Source of the DNA: an uncultured Oscillospiraceae bacterium
GTDB taxonomy: Bacteria > Bacillota > Clostridia > Oscillospirales > Oscillospiraceae
Direction: 5' to 3'
Assembly (NCBI GenBank): GCA_934573945.1
Contig: CAKTMQ010000044.1
Location: 1 to 10,881 of the forward strand
DNA length: 10,881 nucleotides
Part shown: piece after piece, positions 1-6,981 of the stretch
Numbering within the stretch: position 1 is the stretch's first letter
Layout: every line of letters starts with the position of its first letter
Translations under genes and position numbers: made by a program
Notes under the pieces: model-generated
What the model was told of the DNA's origin: nothing
What the model saw: the letters and a program-made list of their open reading frames with translations, nothing else
Database searches by the model: none

Positions 1-1353
1 GAGTTCGTCTCCGCCAACCCCACCGGCCCCATGCACATGGGCAACGCCCGGGGCGGCGTGCTGGGCGATACGCTGGCCAGCGTGCTGCAGAAGTCCGGCG
101 CCGACGTGACCCGCGAGTTCTACGTCAACGACGCGGGCAACCAGATCGAGAAATTCGCCAAGAGCCTGGAGGCGCGCTACCTCCAGATCATCAAGGGCGA
201 GGACGCGGTGGAGTTCCCAGAGGACGGCTATCACGGCGACGACATCCGGGAGCTGGCGCAGGCGTTCTATGAAAAAGAGGGCGACAAGTATCTGGACTGC
301 GACGAAAAGACCCGCCACGACGCGCTGGCGCAGTTCGGCCTCAGCGTGAACATCCCCAAGATGAAGACCGATCTGGCGCGGTACGGCATCCAGTATGACC
401 AGTGGTTCTTCGAGTCCAGCCTCCACGAGAGCGGCTATGTGGCGGATTCCGTGCAGATGCTGACGGAGCGGGGCTATACCTACGAGAAGGACGGCGCCCT
501 GTGGCTCAAGACTGCCGAGATCCTGGCCGCGAAGCTCCGCGCCGCCGGCAAGTCCGACGAGGATATTGAAAAGCTGGCGCTGAAGGACGATGTGCTTCGC
601 CGCGCCAACGGCTTTTATACCTATTTTGCCGCCGACATCGCCTACCACCGCAACAAGTTCGCCGTCCGCGGCTTCGACAAGGTGGTGAACATCTGGGGCG
701 CCGACCATCACGGCCATGTGGCGCGCCTGAAGGGCGCCATGGACGCGCTGGGTCTGGACGGCGAGCACCGGCTGGACATCGTGCTGATGCAGCTGGTCAA
801 GCTGGTGCGTGACGGCGAGGTGGTGCGTATGTCCAAGCGCACCGGCAAGGCCATCAGCCTGACCGACCTGCTGGATGAGATCCCCGTGGACGCCTGCCGC
901 TGGTTCTTCAACGCCAAGCCCGACACCCAGATGGAATTCGACTTAGGTCTGGCCGTCCGGGAGGACAGCGAGAATCCGGTGTACTACGTCCAGTACGCCC
1001 ACGCCCGCATCTGCACGCTGCTGAAGAACCTGGCGGCGGAGGGCTATGACGTGCCCGCCGCGGCGGATGCCGACCTGACGCTGCTGGCCGCCGACGAGGA
1101 GAAGGCGCTCATCAAGCAGCTGGCCCAGTATCCGGTGGTGGTGCGTCTGGCTGCCCGGGACTACGACCCCAGCTTTATCAACCGCTATCTCGGCGAGCTG
1201 GCCGCCGCATTCCACAAGTTCTACAACGCCTGCCGCATCAAGGGCGAGGGGAAAGCCGTGCTGCTGGCGCGCCTGAAGCTGGCGGACACCGCCCGCGCCG
1301 TGCTGAAAAACGGCATGACGCTCATCGGCTGCTCTGCGCCGGAAAAAATGTGA
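1..1353 (+). CDS. argS: Arginyl-tRNA synthetase, 5'-truncated by window edge
   Basis: Cytoplasmic class Ia enzyme that charges tRNA-Arg with arginine using ATP. The frame is open from base 1, so the gene starts outside the window; 450 residues are visible of the roughly 550-560 usual for the family, meaning the N-terminal tRNA-recognition add-on domain is missing. The fragment opens just before the class I HIGH motif, seen as HMGN (fragment residues 12-15, in the context SANPTGPMHMGNARGG). The second class I signature appears as MSKRTGK near fragment residues 277-283. The C-terminal part (from about SENPVYYVQYAHARI) matches the DALR helical anticodon-binding domain, and the final residues LIGCSAPEKM are typical of ArgS ends. 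The gene is followed at once by an intrinsic terminator, so it is transcriptionally separate from the exporter operon. Identification is firm; only the truncation limits it. Confidence 0.97.
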   Translation, partial: EFVSANPTGPMHMGNARGGVLGDTLASVLQKSGADVTREFYVNDAGNQIEKFAKSLEARYLQIIKGEDAVEFPEDGYHGDDIRELAQAFYEKEGDKYLDCDEKTRHDALAQFGLSVNIPKMKTDLARYGIQYDQWFFESSLHESGYVADSVQMLTERGYTYEKDGALWLKTAEILAAKLRAAGKSDEDIEKLALKDDVLRRANGFYTYFAADIAYHRNKFAVRGFDKVVNIWGADHHGHVARLKGAMDALGLDGEHRLDIVLMQLVKLVRDGEVVRMSKRTGKAISLTDLLDEIPVDACRWFFNAKPDTQMEFDLGLAVREDSENPVYYVQYAHARICTLLKNLAAEGYDVPAAADADLTLLAADEEKALIKQLAQYPVVVRLAARDYDPSFINRYLGELAAAFHKFYNACRIKGEGKAVLLARLKLADTARAVLKNGMTLIGCSAPEKM

Positions 1354-1360
1354 CATCCGC

Positions 1361-1390
1361 AAAAAGGACGTGCCCCGGCACGTCCTTTTT
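1361..1390 (+). terminator. Rho-independent terminator after argS
   Basis: A perfect 14-bp inverted repeat (aaaaaggacgtgcc, then ggcacgtccttttt) is separated by only two C residues, so in RNA the innermost pairs would open to form a small loop. The hairpin ends in a T5 run on the + strand and begins with an A5 run, so it could also stop transcription from the other direction. It starts 7 nt after the argS stop codon. Confidence 0.93.
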
Positions 1391-1403
1391 GTACAGAGAC
1401 TAC

Positions 1404-1431
1404 TTGACAACGAGACGGGTTTTGTTATAAT
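1404..1431 (+). promoter_or_regulatory. Consensus sigma-A promoter with extended -10 for the exporter operon
   Basis: TTGACA at 1404-1409 and TATAAT at 1426-1431 are both perfect consensus hexamers, 16 bp apart, and a TG at 1423-1424 gives an extended -10 (TGTTATAAT). The expected transcription start is near 1438. It lies just downstream of the argS terminator and upstream of the adaptor gene at 1574, so it is the evident promoter for the four-gene operon. A match this good implies high basal strength unless it is repressed. Confidence 0.88.
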
Positions 1432-1445
1432 TGAGTGTACCAATT
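1429..1445. promoter_or_regulatory. Possible operator overlapping the -10 and start site
   Basis: An interrupted inverted repeat AATTG-7 nt-CAATT overlaps the -10 box and predicted start site of the strong promoter. Its position is right for a repressor of the kind that often controls efflux operons (TetR or MarR families), but the arms are only 5 bp and AT-rich, so chance is a real alternative. No regulator gene is present in the window. Confidence 0.25.
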
Positions 1446-1573
1446 GTCCTAATACAGTTACCCGAAAAATTCTCCCGGTAGAGGGAACATTTTCACGGTC
1501 GGGAACGTCTATAGTAATATGGACAAGATTTTGCTTTGAAAAAGACAAAACATCATGAGCAAGGAGAAATGGA
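1438..1573 (+). other. Untranslated leader of the exporter operon
   Basis: About 135 nt between the predicted start site and the first ATG, clearly more AT-rich than the flanking genes. It holds a two-copy direct repeat of the form CGGT...GGGAAC (1476-1488 and 1496-1506), a weak 4-bp hairpin (TCCC at 1473-1476 with GGGA at 1483-1486), and the ribosome binding site AAGGAG at 1561-1566. I recognise no riboswitch, attenuator or leader peptide. The boundary depends on the inferred transcription start. Confidence 0.4.
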
Positions 1574-2908
1574 ATGAAAAAGTTTGCTGTTATCGCGCTG
1601 GCCGCTGTGATGCTGCTCTCAGCGCTGACCGGCTGCGGCGCATCCTCCGGAGAAGAGGCGTCGGTACAGTCTGTGTCCATGGTCTGCGGGCTTGGCGCCT
1701 CCGGATTGGTGGATCGTTTTGCCGGCGTGGTCACGTCCCGGAGCGAAACACAGATTAAGAAGGACGACAGCACCAAGGTGGACACCATCAAGGTGACGGT
1801 GGATCAGGAGGTCAAAAAGGGTGACGCGCTGTTTACATATGACGTGAGCGACACCCAGATGAACCTGGAAAAAGCCCAGCTGGAGCTGGATCAGATGAAA
1901 AACGAGCTGCAGGATAAGAAGGATGAAAAGGAGCAGCTGGAACATGACAAGGACGCCGCCAGCTCCGATGAACAGCTGAACTTTTCGTTGGAGATCCGAC
2001 GGGTCACTGCGGAGATCCGGCAGAAGGAGTTCGATATTTCCTCCAAGGGAAAGGACATTGAAAGACTGCAGAAGACCCTGAACAACGTGACGGTCACCTC
2101 GCCGGTGGACGGCCGCATCAAGTCCATCAACGAAAACGGCGGCACCGATCAGATGGGCAATACGCTGCCCTTTATCAGCATCGTAGAGACCGGCGGCTTC
2201 CGGATCAAGGGCTATGTCAACGAGAACAACGCCGGCACGCTGAGCGAGGGCACGGCGGTGGTGATCCGCTCCCGGGTCAGCGACCAGACCTGGAAGGGCA
2301 CCATCACCATGATCGACTGGGAGAACGCCCAGCAGGGTAATTCGAACCGTTACAGCGACAGCGGCGACGATACCACCTCCTCCAGCCGGTATCCCTTCTA
2401 CGTGGAGCTGGACAGCAGCGACGGCCTGCTGCTGGGTCAGCATATCTACATCGAGCCGGACTACGGTCAGGAGGAGCAGCAGGACGCCAACACGCTGAAG
2501 CTGCCCGCCTATTTCATCAACGATGCGGACGGATCCCCCTGGGTGTGGGCGCAGAACAGCAAGGGCAAGCTGGAAAAGCGCAGCCTGACGCTGGGCGACT
2601 ATGACGCAGAGAGGGACACCTATGTGGTCACCGACGGCCTGACGGCGGAGGATTACATCGCCTATCCTGACGAGAGTCTGAAGGCTGGCATGAACTGCGT
2701 TACCTACGACGAGAATACCTTTGACCCCAATATGGGCAATGACGGCAATGCGGGCAATATGCCCGATATGGGCGACATGGGCGGCGCGGATATGGCGGTG
2801 CCCGAGGAGGGCGTTGATGTGATGCCCGAGGACGGCGCGGCTGCTGCGGACGGCGGTGCGGCCGATGCGGCGCCCGATACGGGCGACGCCATGGTGGCGG
2901 AGGGCTGA
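1574..2908 (+). CDS. HlyD/MacA-family adaptor lipoprotein of ABC exporter
   Basis: Extracytoplasmic adaptor (membrane-fusion-type) subunit expected to sit on the outer face of the membrane and couple the MacB-like permease to substrate export. The N-terminus is a lipoprotein signal peptide: MKK, a hydrophobic stretch, then lipobox LTGC with Cys21 as the predicted acylated residue. Next come a lipoyl-type half with the VKKGD turn (about 80-84), a coiled-coil hairpin (about 95-170, Lys/Glu/Gln-rich), the returning lipoyl half (TSPVDGRIKSI, 175-185), a beta-barrel region (about 195-295) and a membrane-proximal region (about 305-378). The last 60-odd residues (about 383-444) are a low-complexity Met/Asp/Gly/Ala-rich tail, unusual for the family. 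The start is set by AAGGAG 7 nt upstream and by the signal peptide. It is the first gene of the operon, 2 nt from the ATPase gene, and is paralogous to the second adaptor at 3584. The substrate is unknown. Confidence 0.88.
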   Translation: MKKFAVIALAAVMLLSALTGCGASSGEEASVQSVSMVCGLGASGLVDRFAGVVTSRSETQIKKDDSTKVDTIKVTVDQEVKKGDALFTYDVSDTQMNLEKAQLELDQMKNELQDKKDEKEQLEHDKDAASSDEQLNFSLEIRRVTAEIRQKEFDISSKGKDIERLQKTLNNVTVTSPVDGRIKSINENGGTDQMGNTLPFISIVETGGFRIKGYVNENNAGTLSEGTAVVIRSRVSDQTWKGTITMIDWENAQQGNSNRYSDSGDDTTSSSRYPFYVELDSSDGLLLGQHIYIEPDYGQEEQQDANTLKLPAYFINDADGSPWVWAQNSKGKLEKRSLTLGDYDAERDTYVVTDGLTAEDYIAYPDESLKAGMNCVTYDENTFDPNMGNDGNAGNMPDMGDMGGADMAVPEEGVDVMPEDGAAAADGGAADAAPDTGDAMVAEG

Positions 2909-2910
2909 GC

Positions 2911-3591
2911 ATGATCTTACAGATGCGCGATATTTGCAAGGATTATCCCATGGGCAAGACCGTGACCCGCGTGCTGAAAAACGTGGATCTGGACGTGACC
3001 GAGGGGGATTATCTGGCCATCATGGGGCCTTCCGGCAGCGGAAAGACCACACTGATGAACCTGATCGGGTGCCTGGATGTGCCTACCTCCGGCAGCTATC
3101 TGCTGGGCGAGCGGGAGATCACCAAGTGCTCCGGCAAGGAGCTGGCGGAGGTGCGGAACAAGGAGATCGGCTTCGTGTTCCAGTCCTTCCACCTGCTGCC
3201 CAAGCTGACGGCGCTGGACAATGTGGCGCTGCCGCTGCTGTACGGCGGTGTGAAGAAAGAGGAGCGCCGGGAGCGCGCCCGTGTGGCGCTGGAGACGGTG
3301 GGACTGGCTGACCGGCTGGATCACCGCCCGGATCAGCTCTCCGGCGGTCAGTGCCAGCGCGTGGCCATCGCCCGCGCCATCGTGGGAAAGCCCCGGCTGC
3401 TGCTGGCCGACGAGCCGACCGGCGCACTGGACAGCGCCAGCGGCGCGCAGGTCATGGAGCTGTTCCGCCAGCTGCATGACGACGGCTCTACCATCATCAT
3501 GATCACCCACGACCGTGGGATCGCCCACCATGCGGATACCATTATGACCATCAGGGACGGCGTGCTCAGCGGAGGGGAAAACTATGAATAA
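2911..3591 (+). CDS. MacB/LolD-type ABC transporter ATP-binding subunit
   Basis: Cytoplasmic nucleotide-binding subunit that powers the adjacent MacB-like permease. All motifs are visible: Walker A GPSGSGKT (39-46), Q-loop Gln91 in FQSFHLLP, signature LSGGQCQRVAIARA (143-156), Walker B LLLADEP with catalytic Glu168, D-loop GALD (171-174) and H-loop His200 in ITHD. At 226 residues it is a complete stand-alone domain of the LolD/MacB/YknY class, so ATPase and permease are separate proteins, unlike fused proteobacterial MacB. The signature is slightly unusual in having Cys148 where Gln is usual (LSGGQQQR). The ATG follows GGAGGG (2899-2904), and translation is probably coupled to the upstream adaptor. 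Its last 8 nt overlap the next gene. Confidence 0.95.
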   Translation: MILQMRDICKDYPMGKTVTRVLKNVDLDVTEGDYLAIMGPSGSGKTTLMNLIGCLDVPTSGSYLLGEREITKCSGKELAEVRNKEIGFVFQSFHLLPKLTALDNVALPLLYGGVKKEERRERARVALETVGLADRLDHRPDQLSGGQCQRVAIARAIVGKPRLLLADEPTGALDSASGAQVMELFRQLHDDGSTIIMITHDRGIAHHADTIMTIRDGVLSGGENYE

Positions 3592-5503
3592 ATCTGTGAA
3601 ACGCGGCGTGCTGATCGCCATCTGCGCCATCGCCGCCTGCGGCGTGCTGTGGGGCGTTCTGACGCTGGTACGCAGCGCCAGCCGCGGCAACGTGAACATC
3701 TACGCCGTGTCGGATTTCAGCATGAGCGACTACTGGGGAGACACCTCCCAGACCAGCGGCACGGTGTCCACCGACGAGATGCAGAAGATCTACACCTCGA
3801 ACACCCAGCAAGTGAAGGAAGTTCTTGTGGAGGAGGGGCAGAGCGTCAAAAAGGGCGACAAGCTGCTGACCTATGACACCACTCTGACTTCGCTGGACAT
3901 TGAGTTGGCGGACATTGCCTATGAAAAGCAGAAGCTGCAGCAGGAGACGGCGGAAAAGGAGCTGGCGCGGCTGGAGCTGGCCAAGAATCAGGAGGCGCTG
4001 CTCAAGCAGATCGAGGAACTGGACGCCAGGATCGAGGCGCTGTACCGCGCCAGCCGCCAGTCCATCTTCGACAAGGAGACCAAGCCTATCGAGTCCATCA
4101 CAAAGGCCGATAAGGTAGAGCCGCTGGCCTCTCCCGAGGGCGACGGCTCTCTGGAAAAGCCGCTATACTTCAACTGGAATTCTGACGACGAGCTGACACC
4201 GGAGAATCTGGCCAAGCTGCTGCCGAAGGATAAGGCGGTGGCCTATGTGGTGCTGGTCATCCACAAGGACAACACCACGCTGGGCGAGATCGTCAACAGC
4301 TGCGGCCTGCGGCTGCAGTGGGTAAAGCCGGAGGAGCCGACCCCCGCCCCAGACCCAACGCCTGATCCCAGTGAACCTACTACCCCTACGGATCCTACTA
4401 CGCCGACGGAACCTACCACTCCTACGGAGCCCACCACTCCTACGGAGCCCACTACCCCGGATCCCGGCCAGGGCGAAGGCGGTGAAGAGGGCGGTGAAGG
4501 CGGCAACAGCGAAGGCAGCAATGACACCACCGGCAGCACTATGACGACCGGCAGCTCCGTGACCACCGTCAGTATGGTCACCACGTTCACCCAGAGCGAG
4601 GGTGAGGACGGCGCCGCCGAGCCTGAGACGAAGCAGACCGTGAAGTTCTTCCCGGCCAAGCTGACGGAGGCGCCGCAGATCGAGATCGACGGCACCACGG
4701 ACGAGATCCGGGAGCTGCAGAAGGAGCGGGACGAGCTGCAGAAGCTGGCGGACAAGGCCTATCCCCGTCAGGAACTGGTACGGATGATCCGGGATAAGAT
4801 CCAGGAGATCTCCGACCTGGACGTGAGCATCAAGCTGGCGGCACTGAATCTGGAAAAGGTGAAAAAGGAAGCGGGCAGCGACACCATCTACAGTGAGCTG
4901 GACGGCGTCGTGAAGGCCGTGCGCGATCCCGACGAGGCCAGCACCGACGGAAAAGCGGTGGTGGAGGTCTCCGGCGGCGGCGGTTACTACATCACCGGCG
5001 CGCTCAGTGAACTGGAGCTGGACACCATCAAGGTGGGCGAAAAGGTGCAGATCAGCTCCTGGATGACCGGCGCCAGCTGCGAGGGCGAGATCGTGGAGAT
5101 CAGCGACTATCCCACGGACAACGCCAACTCCTGGAGCGACGGCAACAGCAATGTCTCCTACTATCCCTTCAAGGTGTTCGTCTCCGACGAGGCGCAGCTG
5201 CAGGAGGGCGACTGGGTGGAGATGTCCTACCAGAACACGGCGGACAGCGACGGCAATACCCTCTATCTGCAGAGTATGTTCATCCGCAGTGAAAACGGCA
5301 AGAGCTATGTCATGGCGAGAGGCGAGAACGGCAGGCTGGAAAAGCGCTGGGTGCAGACCGGCCGGAATCTCTGGGGCAGCTATACCCAGATCCGCGGCGG
5401 CCTGACCACCGAGGACTTCGTGGCTTTCCCCTATGGCCGCGATGTGGTGGAGGGCGCCGGTACCACTGAGGCCACGTCGGATCAGCTCTATAACGGTATG
5501 TAA
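3584..5503 (+). CDS. Membrane-anchored HlyD-like adaptor with large hairpin insertion
   Basis: A second adaptor subunit of the same exporter. A short basic N-terminus is followed by one membrane segment (about 8-30), with no lipobox Cys in the expected position. The lipoyl half contains VKKGD (88-92); helix 1 of the coiled coil spans about 100-158. Then come about 210 inserted residues (about 160-371): an unrecognised module (about 185-248), a Pro-rich start, EPTTPT repeats (264-292), a Gly/Glu-rich linker (293-314) and a Thr/Ser/Met stretch (315-337). Helix 2 follows at about 372-430, then the second lipoyl half and barrel. The C-terminal region (for example NGRLEKR...GGLTTEDFVAFP) parallels the first adaptor (KGKLEKR...DGLTAEDYIAYP), so the two are paralogues. 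At 639 residues it is much longer than the usual 350-450. The ATG overlaps the ATPase stop by 8 nt and has GGAGGGG at 3571-3577. How far the insert reaches outside the cell is inference. Confidence 0.85.
   Translation: MNKSVKRGVLIAICAIAACGVLWGVLTLVRSASRGNVNIYAVSDFSMSDYWGDTSQTSGTVSTDEMQKIYTSNTQQVKEVLVEEGQSVKKGDKLLTYDTTLTSLDIELADIAYEKQKLQQETAEKELARLELAKNQEALLKQIEELDARIEALYRASRQSIFDKETKPIESITKADKVEPLASPEGDGSLEKPLYFNWNSDDELTPENLAKLLPKDKAVAYVVLVIHKDNTTLGEIVNSCGLRLQWVKPEEPTPAPDPTPDPSEPTTPTDPTTPTEPTTPTEPTTPTEPTTPDPGQGEGGEEGGEGGNSEGSNDTTGSTMTTGSSVTTVSMVTTFTQSEGEDGAAEPETKQTVKFFPAKLTEAPQIEIDGTTDEIRELQKERDELQKLADKAYPRQELVRMIRDKIQEISDLDVSIKLAALNLEKVKKEAGSDTIYSELDGVVKAVRDPDEASTDGKAVVEVSGGGGYYITGALSELELDTIKVGEKVQISSWMTGASCEGEIVEISDYPTDNANSWSDGNSNVSYYPFKVFVSDEAQLQEGDWVEMSYQNTADSDGNTLYLQSMFIRSENGKSYVMARGENGRLEKRWVQTGRNLWGSYTQIRGGLTTEDFVAFPYGRDVVEGAGTTEATSDQLYNGM
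4373..4459 (+). repeat. 18-bp in-frame tandem repeat encoding EPTTPT
   Basis: Nearly five tandem units of 18 bp (4373-4390, 4391-4408, 4409-4426, 4427-4444, partial 4445-4459), each encoding (E/D)PTTPT inside the second adaptor. The third base varies between units (CCT/CCC, ACT/ACC/ACG, GAA/GAG) and one unit starts with GAT, so the protein sequence is better conserved than the DNA. Pro/Thr repeats of this kind are typical of extended extracellular or cell-wall linkers. Confidence 0.9.
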
Positions 5504-5515
5504 GGAGGCGGGCAG

Positions 5516-6763
5516 ATGCTGGAAAATATCAACCTTGCGTTTCAAGGCGTATGGAGCCACAAGCTGCGCTCCTTCCTGACGATGCTGGGCATCATCATCG
5601 GTATCGCCGCCATTATCACCATCGTGTCCACCATCAAGGGCACCAACGAGCAGATCAAGGAAAACCTGATCGGAGCGGGCAACAACGTGGTGAACGTGAT
5701 GCTGATGCAGGACAACAACGAGATGGATTTCTCCTACAGTGCCGTGCCCAGCGGCGTGTCCATGATCACCCCGGAGATGCGGGATGAGCTGGATCAGCTG
5801 GACAAGGTGCAGGAGGCATCCCTCTACCATATGCGCAGCTGGGCGGACGGCGTCTACGTGGGCAACAGCTCCTTCAATGGTACTATCTACGGCGGCGACA
5901 GCCACTTTGTCTCGGTGGCGGACTACATGGTCAACTATGGCCGGGGCTTTGTGGACAGCGATTTCACCACCTGCCGCAAGGTGGCGCTGATCGACACCAA
6001 CACGGCGCAGAGCCTCTTCCAGGGAAGCAACCCCGTCGGCGGCACCGTGGAGATCCAGGGAGAGCCGTTTATGGTGGTGGGCGTCATCAGCCAGAAGTCC
6101 TCCTCGGAGCCGGTGATCAACTCTGTCAATGACTACTATATGTACTCCGGCAACACCTCGGGCATCATCGTGATCCCCGACACCTGCTGGCCGATCGTGT
6201 ACCGCTTCGACGAGCCGCTGATGGTGGCGCTGCGCGCCACGTCCACCAACGATATGACGGACGCGGGCAACAATGCGGCCAAGTACCTCAACGAGCAGGT
6301 GGTTTCCACCGACAAGTGCAAGTATCAGGCGCGGGATCTGCTGCAGCAGGCCGCCAACCTGCAGAGCCTGTCGGAGAGCACCAACAAGCAGCTGATCTGG
6401 ATCGCCGCCATCTCTCTGGTGGTAGGCGGTATCGGCGTGATGAATATCATGCTGGTGTCGGTGACGGAGCGTACCCGTGAGATCGGTCTGAAGATCGCCA
6501 TCGGCGCCCAGCAGAGCCGGATCCTCTGGCAGTTCCTGACGGAGGCGGCGGTGCTGACCAGCCTGGGCGGTATTCTGGGCGTGGCCTGCGGCATCGGCTT
6601 TGCCTACATACTCAGCTCGGTGATGGGCACGCCGGTGGCCATCAGCGTGGGTGCCTGCGCGGTCGCCGTGGCCTTCTCCATGTGCATCGGCGTCGTGTTC
6701 GGTCTGATGCCGGCTGTCAAGGCCTCCAAGCTGAACCCCATCGAGGCGTTGAGAAGAGAATAA
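5516..6763 (+). CDS. MacB/FtsX-type ABC transporter permease
   Basis: Integral membrane subunit of the exporter. The topology is the MacB/FtsX one: a first membrane segment (about 20-40, after the conserved type of start LRSFLTMLGIIIGIAAII), a large extracellular domain (about 45-288) of the MacB periplasmic-core type, then three membrane segments (about 292-315, 341-365, 375-400). Between segments 2 and 3 lies the family hallmark TERTREIGLKIAIGA (317-331), which contacts the ATPase. The end, KASKLNPIEALRRE, is typical of this family. At 415 residues it is full length and has no fused ATPase. The ATG is preceded by AAGGAGG, which overlaps the stop codon of the second adaptor, so translation is coupled. 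Relatives include YknZ of Bacillus and MacB of proteobacteria, which act in peptide or toxin export and defence; the substrate here cannot be read from the sequence. Confidence 0.94.
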   Translation: MLENINLAFQGVWSHKLRSFLTMLGIIIGIAAIITIVSTIKGTNEQIKENLIGAGNNVVNVMLMQDNNEMDFSYSAVPSGVSMITPEMRDELDQLDKVQEASLYHMRSWADGVYVGNSSFNGTIYGGDSHFVSVADYMVNYGRGFVDSDFTTCRKVALIDTNTAQSLFQGSNPVGGTVEIQGEPFMVVGVISQKSSSEPVINSVNDYYMYSGNTSGIIVIPDTCWPIVYRFDEPLMVALRATSTNDMTDAGNNAAKYLNEQVVSTDKCKYQARDLLQQAANLQSLSESTNKQLIWIAAISLVVGGIGVMNIMLVSVTERTREIGLKIAIGAQQSRILWQFLTEAAVLTSLGGILGVACGIGFAYILSSVMGTPVAISVGACAVAVAFSMCIGVVFGLMPAVKASKLNPIEALRRE

Positions 6764-6770
6764 AAGAACC

Positions 6771-6804
6771 GACCCCCGCTGCTCCGACAGGAGCGGTGGG
6801 GGTT
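6771..6804 (+). terminator. Probable terminator after the exporter operon
   Basis: A GC-rich hairpin begins 7 nt after the permease stop. CCCCC-GCT-GCTCC (6773-6785) pairs with GGAGC-GGT-GGGGG (6790-6802) around a GACA loop, with two G-U wobbles in the RNA, and is extended by an outer A-T pair. The 3' flank (ttcgttgcttc) is only moderately T-rich, so it is a weaker intrinsic terminator than the one after argS and some read-through into glgB is possible. Confidence 0.65.
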
Positions 6805-6874
6805 CGTTGCTTCGGCATGGTGAAATGTGTAGATCCCGTGCAGCTTCCTTCTTTTAAAACAATGGCCGTTAGCA

Positions 6875-6903
6875 TTGACGGTGGGACGGAAATGGAGTAA
6901 AAT
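6875..6903 (+). promoter_or_regulatory. Promoter for the glg operon
   Basis: TTGACG (6875-6880) and TAAAAT (6898-6903) match sigma-A hexamers at 5/6 each with an ideal 17-bp spacer. The predicted start near 6910 leaves a leader of about 70 nt before the glgB ATG. This is the best promoter in the 218-bp gap between the permease and glgB. In the gap I see only this, the hairpin, and a stray AGGAGG (6921-6926) without a well-placed start codon. Confidence 0.7.
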
Positions 6904-6981
6904 GTGCATACGGTAAAATCAGGAGGCATATCGCTATTTTTTGTGGCGGTCGTGTGTTATAACAGACAGGAGGTGCCGGAA

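Noticed and set aside
1370..1558. 62-codon + strand frame in the gap after argS
   Set aside because: It starts inside the terminator hairpin, runs through the promoter, has no ribosome binding site and no recognisable product.
4163..5905. 580-codon open frame on the minus strand across the second adaptor and permease start
   Set aside because: It spans two + strand genes and has low-complexity composition complementary to them; a shadow frame.
6955..6963. Extended -10-like TGTTATAAC close to glgB
   Set aside because: No acceptable -35 at 16-18 bp, and the resulting transcript would begin at the ribosome binding site itself.
6904..6981. N-terminal extension of glgB from a GTG at 6904
   Set aside because: The GTG touches the -10 box and would fall upstream of the predicted start site, it has no ribosome binding site, and an ideal one precedes the ATG at 6982.
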